Shown: positions 12,925 through 16,509 of the stretch, in pieces
Layout: each line of letters opens with the position of its first letter
Position numbering within the stretch: the stretch's first letter is position 1
NCBI GenBank assembly: GCA_964497855.1
Contig: CAZCFM010000086.1
Span: 1-16,509, forward strand
DNA from: CAYLNG01 sp964497855
Lineage (GTDB): Bacteria; Verrucomicrobiota; Kiritimatiellia; SS1-B-03-39; UBA6053
Direction: 5' to 3'
Length of the DNA: 16,509 bases
Notes under the pieces: generated by a model
The model's database searches: none
Told to the model about the DNA's origin: nothing
What the model saw: the letters and a program-made list of their open reading frames with translations, nothing else
Translations under genes and position numbers: made by a program

Positions 12925-13794
12925 TCATCGGGGCAGGGCGCTCCCGCTCCAATGCAGCTTTTCGCGCAGGACTTCCCAGTAGCGATAGTCCGGCAAATGC
13001 AGGAGTTCGATCTGGATTCCCGAGAAACGGACCGTGATTTCCCCGCCGGGAGCAAGCTCGTCGGCCGGCTGCCCGTCGCAGGCCAGCACCAGGGCCTTGG
13101 AGTGGGGGCAAAGGCGCACGGTGACTTCGCTGTCCCCCGGCAACACCACCGGACGGACGCCCATCGCGTGGGGGCAGATGGGACTGAGCACCAGCGCGTT
13201 GCTCTCCGGATGCAGAATGGGACCGCCGGCGGAGAGCGAATGTCCGGTGCTGCCTGTGGGCGTGGACAGGATCAGCCCGTCGCAGGTGTAGGTGGTCACT
13301 TGCTGTCCATTGACCGTGACTTCGAGGTGGGCGATGTGGGAGCTGGCGCCCCAGCTGAGCACCACGTCGTTGAGGGCGTGGGCCCGTCCGGACGCGGCAC
13401 CGGGGTTGCGGAACAGACATTCGAGCAGTGGGCGTCGCGACACGAGGACCCGGTCCGTGGCCAGGGCCTGCAAGGCGTCGGACACGCGGTCTTGTGTGAT
13501 GCTGGTGAGAAAGCCCAGTTTTCCAAAATTGACGCCCAGCAGCGGTACGGGCCTTCCGCCCATGCGCCGGACGGCCGCCAAAAGCGTGCCGTCGCCGCCC
13601 AGCGTCAGCAGGGCATCCACGTCACAGAACAAGGAGTCGCCCGCCGCACAGGCCCCCTTCGGAGCACAGTCCGGATCAAACACCAGTCCCAGTCCCTGAG
13701 CCTCCGCCAAACGCGGCAACTCCGCCAGCAGTTCGCGGGTCCCGGGCTTGTCGAGGTTGGCAATCACTCCAATTCGTTTCATGACCCACAGCAT
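12925..13794 (-). CDS. nadK: NAD kinase
   Basis: NadK phosphorylates NAD+ to NADP+ in the cytoplasm, the only de novo source of NADP(H). The 289-aa length is typical. It has MKRIGVIANLDKPG at the N-terminus, the GGDGT motif at 66-70, LLGVNFGKLGFLT (85-97), ALNDVV (140-145) and the glycine-rich TPTGST loop (178-183) leading into SLSAGGPI (186-193). The family usually reads TAYSLSAGG here. This protein has TGHSLSAGG, with G184 and H185 in place of Ala and Tyr. ATG 13794 is preceded by GGGGAGAGGGG six bases upstream. An in-frame ATG four codons later has a poorer ribosome site. It is the first gene of a probable two-gene unit with the REC/GGDEF regulator and is divergent from the hydrolase gene. 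Confidence 0.95.
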   Translation of the reverse strand: MLWVMKRIGVIANLDKPGTRELLAELPRLAEAQGLGLVFDPDCAPKGACAAGDSLFCDVDALLTLGGDGTLLAAVRRMGGRPVPLLGVNFGKLGFLTSITQDRVSDALQALATDRVLVSRRPLLECLFRNPGAASGRAHALNDVVLSWGASSHIAHLEVTVNGQQVTTYTCDGLILSTPTGSTGHSLSAGGPILHPESNALVLSPICPHAMGVRPVVLPGDSEVTVRLCPHSKALVLACDGQPADELAPGGEITVRFSGIQIELLHLPDYRYWEVLREKLHWSGSALPR

Positions 13795-13852
13795 ACGCGT
13801 CCCCTCTCCCCGCGTCCAGAATCAATTCCCGCTCACTGGAAAGGACCTTCAC

Positions 13853-13881
13853 TTGCATTTCTTCTTTAAAGCGATTATGTC
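13853..13881 (+). promoter_or_regulatory. Weak candidate promoter of the hydrolase gene (TTGCAT-17-TATGTC)
   Basis: TTGCAT (13853-13858) and TATGTC (13876-13881) have a 17-bp spacer, but the -10 is poor. A start near 13888 would coincide with the first possible ATG of the hydrolase and leave a 20-nt leader before the second ATG at 13909, which has the better ribosome site. Confidence 0.3.
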
Positions 13882-13908
13882 CCTTTCATGAAATGGAAGG
13901 GGAAGCCC

Positions 13909-14691
13909 ATGCTTTGTAGAATCAGGAGCTGGAAAAAGCCCCTTCGCAGTTTGCTGCTCGTGTATGTGGGCGTGTTCCTCTTTGGATGGCTGTCGGCGAA
14001 CCGTATGGCTTTTCTGCCGCCGCCGGCCAGTTATCAAGAGGGTGCGGAAGTGCATTTTGTGACCCATCCCAACGGAGAGAGGGTGGCTTTTGTCCGGGAA
14101 GTGCATCCGGAGGCCTCCCACGTCATTCTTTTCGCCCACGGCAACGGCGAGGACATCGGGCAATACGGCGATTTCTGGCGGGAATACCGGGATCAGGGCT
14201 TCACGGTCTATGCCTTTGATTACCGCGGATACGGACAAAGCAGCGGACGGGCGACCATCCGCAATGCCCGGGAGGACATCCTCCTCCTGTACCGTCACCT
14301 GATCGAAACGGAGGGATGGGATCCGCAGAAGGTGATTCTCCACGGGCGCTCGCTCGGGTCGGCCTTTGTCCTTCACCTGGCGGCACGGCATCCGGTTGGC
14401 GGGGTGATCCTCGAAAGCGCATTCCTCAACGGCTTCCGCACCGTCACCCACGCGAATCTTTTCCCGTTCGATCCCCTGCCCAACGACCGCAACATTCGGC
14501 GCATTCAGGCCCCGGTTCTCATCAAACACGGTCAACGCGACAGCGTGATTCCCTTCTTTCACGGAGAGGCTCTCTTCCGCCTCGCCCCCGAACCCAAATA
14601 CCACGCCTGGACCGTCGCCGGTCACGACGACCTCTTCTACGCGAACCCAAGCGCCTATTGGAGGGCCATCCGTGACTTTGTGAAACGCTAG
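13909..14691 (+). CDS. Membrane-anchored alpha/beta hydrolase (BEM46/ABHD-like)
   Basis: This is a serine hydrolase of the alpha/beta fold; the substrate is unknown. From ATG 13909 the protein has 260 residues. A basic stretch (RIRSWKKPLR) precedes one membrane segment (about 14-30, SLLLVYVGVFLFGWLSA), so the catalytic domain should face the periplasm. The core has ILFAHGNGEDIG (oxyanion HGNG), FDYRGYGQSSG and the nucleophile elbow GRSLGS (146-151, Ser148). It also has the acid HGQRDSVIP (Asp211) and the His AGHDDLF (His239). The triad is complete. ATG 13909 has GGAAGGGGA upstream. An ATG at 13888 would add 7 residues but has no ribosome site. A terminator follows the gene, then the ABC exporter. 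Confidence 0.9.
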   Translation: MLCRIRSWKKPLRSLLLVYVGVFLFGWLSANRMAFLPPPASYQEGAEVHFVTHPNGERVAFVREVHPEASHVILFAHGNGEDIGQYGDFWREYRDQGFTVYAFDYRGYGQSSGRATIRNAREDILLLYRHLIETEGWDPQKVILHGRSLGSAFVLHLAARHPVGGVILESAFLNGFRTVTHANLFPFDPLPNDRNIRRIQAPVLIKHGQRDSVIPFFHGEALFRLAPEPKYHAWTVAGHDDLFYANPSAYWRAIRDFVKR

Positions 14692-14710
14692 TCAAGCGAT
14701 TCCTTGGCAA

Positions 14711-14754
14711 AGAAGATCGGATGCACATCTTCACTGGACCTTCTCCGATTTTTT
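14711..14754 (+). terminator. Rho-independent-like terminator after the hydrolase gene
   Basis: ATCGGA (14716-14721) pairs with TCCGAT (14744-14749), followed by a T-run to 14754. The stem can extend outward with A-T and G-U pairs between 14711-14715 and the T-run. The loop is long (22 nt), which lowers confidence. Confidence 0.45.
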
Positions 14755-14764
14755 GCTGCCCTGC

Positions 14765-14793
14765 TTGACCCAGGCCTGCGGGAGGCATATACC
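14765..14793 (+). promoter_or_regulatory. Promoter of the ABC exporter gene (TTGACC-17-TATACC)
   Basis: TTGACC (14765-14770) and TATACC (14788-14793) have an ideal 17-bp spacer and match consensus at 5/6 and 4/6. The expected start point is at or within a base or two of the ATG at 14801, which implies a leaderless or nearly leaderless mRNA. The only purine-rich ribosome-like site (GGGAGG, 14780-14785) lies inside the promoter spacer, 15 bases from the ATG. Confidence 0.55.
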
Positions 14794-14800
14794 CCGCCCC

Positions 14801-16509
14801 ATGAAAAAGCGCCGTTCGGCAGCAAAACCTGAAGACGGAAACCGCCCTGCGGAGGCTGGTGCGGAAACGGCGCCCCTGAAACGCCTGGGCCAGTTGATCC
14901 GTTTTGAAAGTTTTCTACTGGGCAAGGCGGTTTGGCTGCAGGCCATGCAGTCGATCACCTATATCCCGTTTTATGGCGCGGTGAGTTTGCTGATCGACGG
15001 CATTCTGAACAACGAGGCGCTTCCGTATTCGCGCCGAATGATGTGGATCGGGGTGTATGCGCTGGGAAACCTGCTGTTGTGGCCAATCCACGCCTGGTTC
15101 ACCGTGCGCGCCTTCGCCCGCAGCCAGGAAATCGTGCGCTCCGTCACCGCCCGCCTGCGCCGGATGCTGGTGGACAAACTGCAAAGCATGTCTTTGAGCT
15201 TTTTCACCCGCCGCGGGGCAGGGGCTCTCTCGAATCAAGTCACCGTGGATTTGGGACGCGTGGAGGGTTTTCTCAACCAGGTGGTCGGCAATTTTATCGT
15301 GTCCTGCACCATCGGCATCGGGGCCTTGTCCTACCTCTTCTTTCTCAATCCGCTGATGGCTTTCATCACCACCTTCGTTGTGCCCATGCAGATCTTTATC
15401 ATCCGATCCATGCGTCAAAAGGTCACCCGACTCAACGAACGCGTGCAACAGTCGGGTGAAAAATTCTCCGAGCGTGTGGTCGAGTTTATCGGGGGCATGC
15501 GTGCCACCAAGAGCATGGGCAACGAACAAATCGCCGCCGCGCAGATGGCGGAATCGATTGACCGTATGCGGGCCGCCGGTCTGGAGGCGAGTGTGACCAT
15601 GCGTTGGATGCTGATGTTTATGCAGTTTGCGGGCGAATATCTGGGTGTGGTGATCTGGTGTGTGGGCGGCATCTTTCTCCTGCAGGGCCGCATCGAACTG
15701 GGCGCCCTCGTCGCCTTCACCTCCCTGCTGGGCTTTGTCCGCGCCGGATTCAACGCCTATTTCGGTGCCTATGATGCCTGGATGCAGGCCCGCCCCGGCT
15801 TCATGTCCGTTCTCTCCATCCTCGATTCGCGCGAGGTCGAGGGCTTCCGCGACGCCCCGCGCGGGCTCCGTCCCCAGGGCGAACTGCGCCTGAAGCAGGT
15901 CAACTTCCGCTATCCCGGCGACGACCAGCCTCTGGCGCTTGAAGACCTGAACCTCCAGATTCCCCGCGGCCAGCGCATTGGCCTTGTCGGCGAAACCGGC
16001 GCGGGCAAAAGCACCTTTCTCGATCTGCTCATGGGCTTCTACACGCCTTCCAGCGGCGAGATTCTCTACGACGGCAACCACCTGGAGGACATCGGACTGC
16101 TCAACCTCCGCCGCTCCGTCGCCATCATGGGCCAGGACGCCTTTCTCTGGAACACCACCGTCCGCGAAAACATCCGCTACGGACGCCCCACCGCCAGCGA
16201 CGCCGAAGTCGAGGAGGCCGCCCGCCACGCCCAGGCCCACGACTTCATTCTGCGCCTCGACCAGGGCTACAACACCCTCTGCGGCGAACGCGGCGGACGC
16301 CTCTCCGGCGGACAGCGCCAGCGCATCGCCCTCGCTCGCGTCTTCCTGCGCAATCCGTCCATCGTGATCCTCGACGAACCCACCAGCGCCCTCGACGTCG
16401 AAACCGAGGCCAAGCTGCAGACCGATCTCGACGCGCTCTGCAAGGGACGCACCACCTTCATCGTCGCCCACCGCCTCAGCACCCTGCGCAACGTCGAACG
16501 CGTGTTGGT
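14801..16509 (+). CDS. ABC exporter half-transporter, MsbA/LmrA type (cut by window edge)
   Basis: 569 codons are visible, and the stop lies beyond the right edge. This is a fused membrane-plus-ATPase half-transporter acting as a dimer in the inner membrane; the cargo is unknown. Residues 1-30 are a hydrophilic, charged lead-in. Membrane helices span about 45-335, with the coupling region FFTRRGAGALSNQVTVDLGR (134-153). The ATPase has the A-loop FRYP (Y371), Walker A GETGAGKST (397-405) and the Q-loop IMGQD (Q445). It also has the LSGGQRQR signature (501-508), Walker B IVILDEPTSALD (521-532) and the H-loop IVAHRLST (His557). All motifs are intact, so it should be functional. The ATG at 14801 is the only good start before the first helix and lies just after a strong promoter. 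Confidence 0.93.
   Translation, partial: MKKRRSAAKPEDGNRPAEAGAETAPLKRLGQLIRFESFLLGKAVWLQAMQSITYIPFYGAVSLLIDGILNNEALPYSRRMMWIGVYALGNLLLWPIHAWFTVRAFARSQEIVRSVTARLRRMLVDKLQSMSLSFFTRRGAGALSNQVTVDLGRVEGFLNQVVGNFIVSCTIGIGALSYLFFLNPLMAFITTFVVPMQIFIIRSMRQKVTRLNERVQQSGEKFSERVVEFIGGMRATKSMGNEQIAAAQMAESIDRMRAAGLEASVTMRWMLMFMQFAGEYLGVVIWCVGGIFLLQGRIELGALVAFTSLLGFVRAGFNAYFGAYDAWMQARPGFMSVLSILDSREVEGFRDAPRGLRPQGELRLKQVNFRYPGDDQPLALEDLNLQIPRGQRIGLVGETGAGKSTFLDLLMGFYTPSSGEILYDGNHLEDIGLLNLRRSVAIMGQDAFLWNTTVRENIRYGRPTASDAEVEEAARHAQAHDFILRLDQGYNTLCGERGGRLSGGQRQRIALARVFLRNPSIVILDEPTSALDVETEAKLQTDLDALCKGRTTFIVAHRLSTLRNVERVL

Noticed and set aside
12846..13055. 70-codon N-terminal extension of the REC/GGDEF protein
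   Set aside because: It would overlap the end of nadK, starts with a non-ATG codon and shows no domain; REC1 begins directly after the ATG at 12845.
13849..14625. 258-aa minus-strand open frame opposite the hydrolase
   Set aside because: The opposite strand has a complete Ser-Asp-His triad and a membrane anchor. This frame has neither domain nor ribosome site.
14915..16471. 518-aa minus-strand open frame opposite the ABC exporter
   Set aside because: Antisense to a gene with every ABC motif intact; the translation is His/Gln/Ala-rich with no recognisable domain.

Overview
This is a GC-rich bacterial chromosomal window with 13 protein-coding genes, two of them cut by the window edges. I found no rRNA, tRNA, CRISPR array or insertion sequence. 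Most genes are housekeeping: pyruvate dehydrogenase E1, NrdR, MutY, TypA/BipA, MsrB, NAD kinase and an ABC exporter. The host is best guessed as a diderm of the PVC group (Verrucomicrobiota/Kiritimatiellota-like). Reasons are the proteobacterial-type homodimeric E1, an apparently exported MsrB, a large Thr-repeat membrane protein of unknown type, and short palindromic intergenic repeats of a kind I associate with that group. This is an inference with moderate-to-low confidence, since no rRNA is present.

Layout, left to right. The minus strand carries the 5' end of aceE (1-265), then a repeat-rich gap of about 535 bp. Next is a two-gene unit of nrdR and an unrecognised 195-aa gene (801-1874). 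nrdR is preceded by a palindrome that fits an NrdR box placed directly after a TTGACA hexamer. A 300-bp non-coding region upstream of nrdR holds a long hairpin and a head-to-head array of short hairpin repeats. It separates nrdR from another minus-strand group (2172-7373): a 495-aa membrane protein with 30-residue Thr repeats, an SNF2-family ATPase and a SWIM zinc-finger protein. The last two overlap by 4 bp and are clearly coupled.

The middle consists of convergent and divergent housekeeping genes. mutY (+) and typA (-) share a TTAA at their stop codons. msrB (+) converges on a REC/GGDEF/REC signalling protein (-), with a 4-nt gap. nadK lies upstream of that regulator on the same strand. On the right, two plus-strand genes encode a membrane-anchored alpha/beta hydrolase and an ABC exporter that runs off the window. 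A terminator and a near-consensus promoter lie between them.

Functional links: MutY (8-oxoguanine repair), MsrB (methionine sulfoxide repair), NadK (NADP supply) and NrdR (ribonucleotide reductase control) all touch redox or nucleotide homeostasis, but they are on different transcripts, so this may be chance. The most original points are the Thr-repeat membrane protein next to the SNF2/SWIM pair, the intact MutT-like Nudix box fused to MutY, the predicted NrdR autoregulation, the REC-GGDEF-REC protein with a GSDEF signature, and the repeat families in the gaps.
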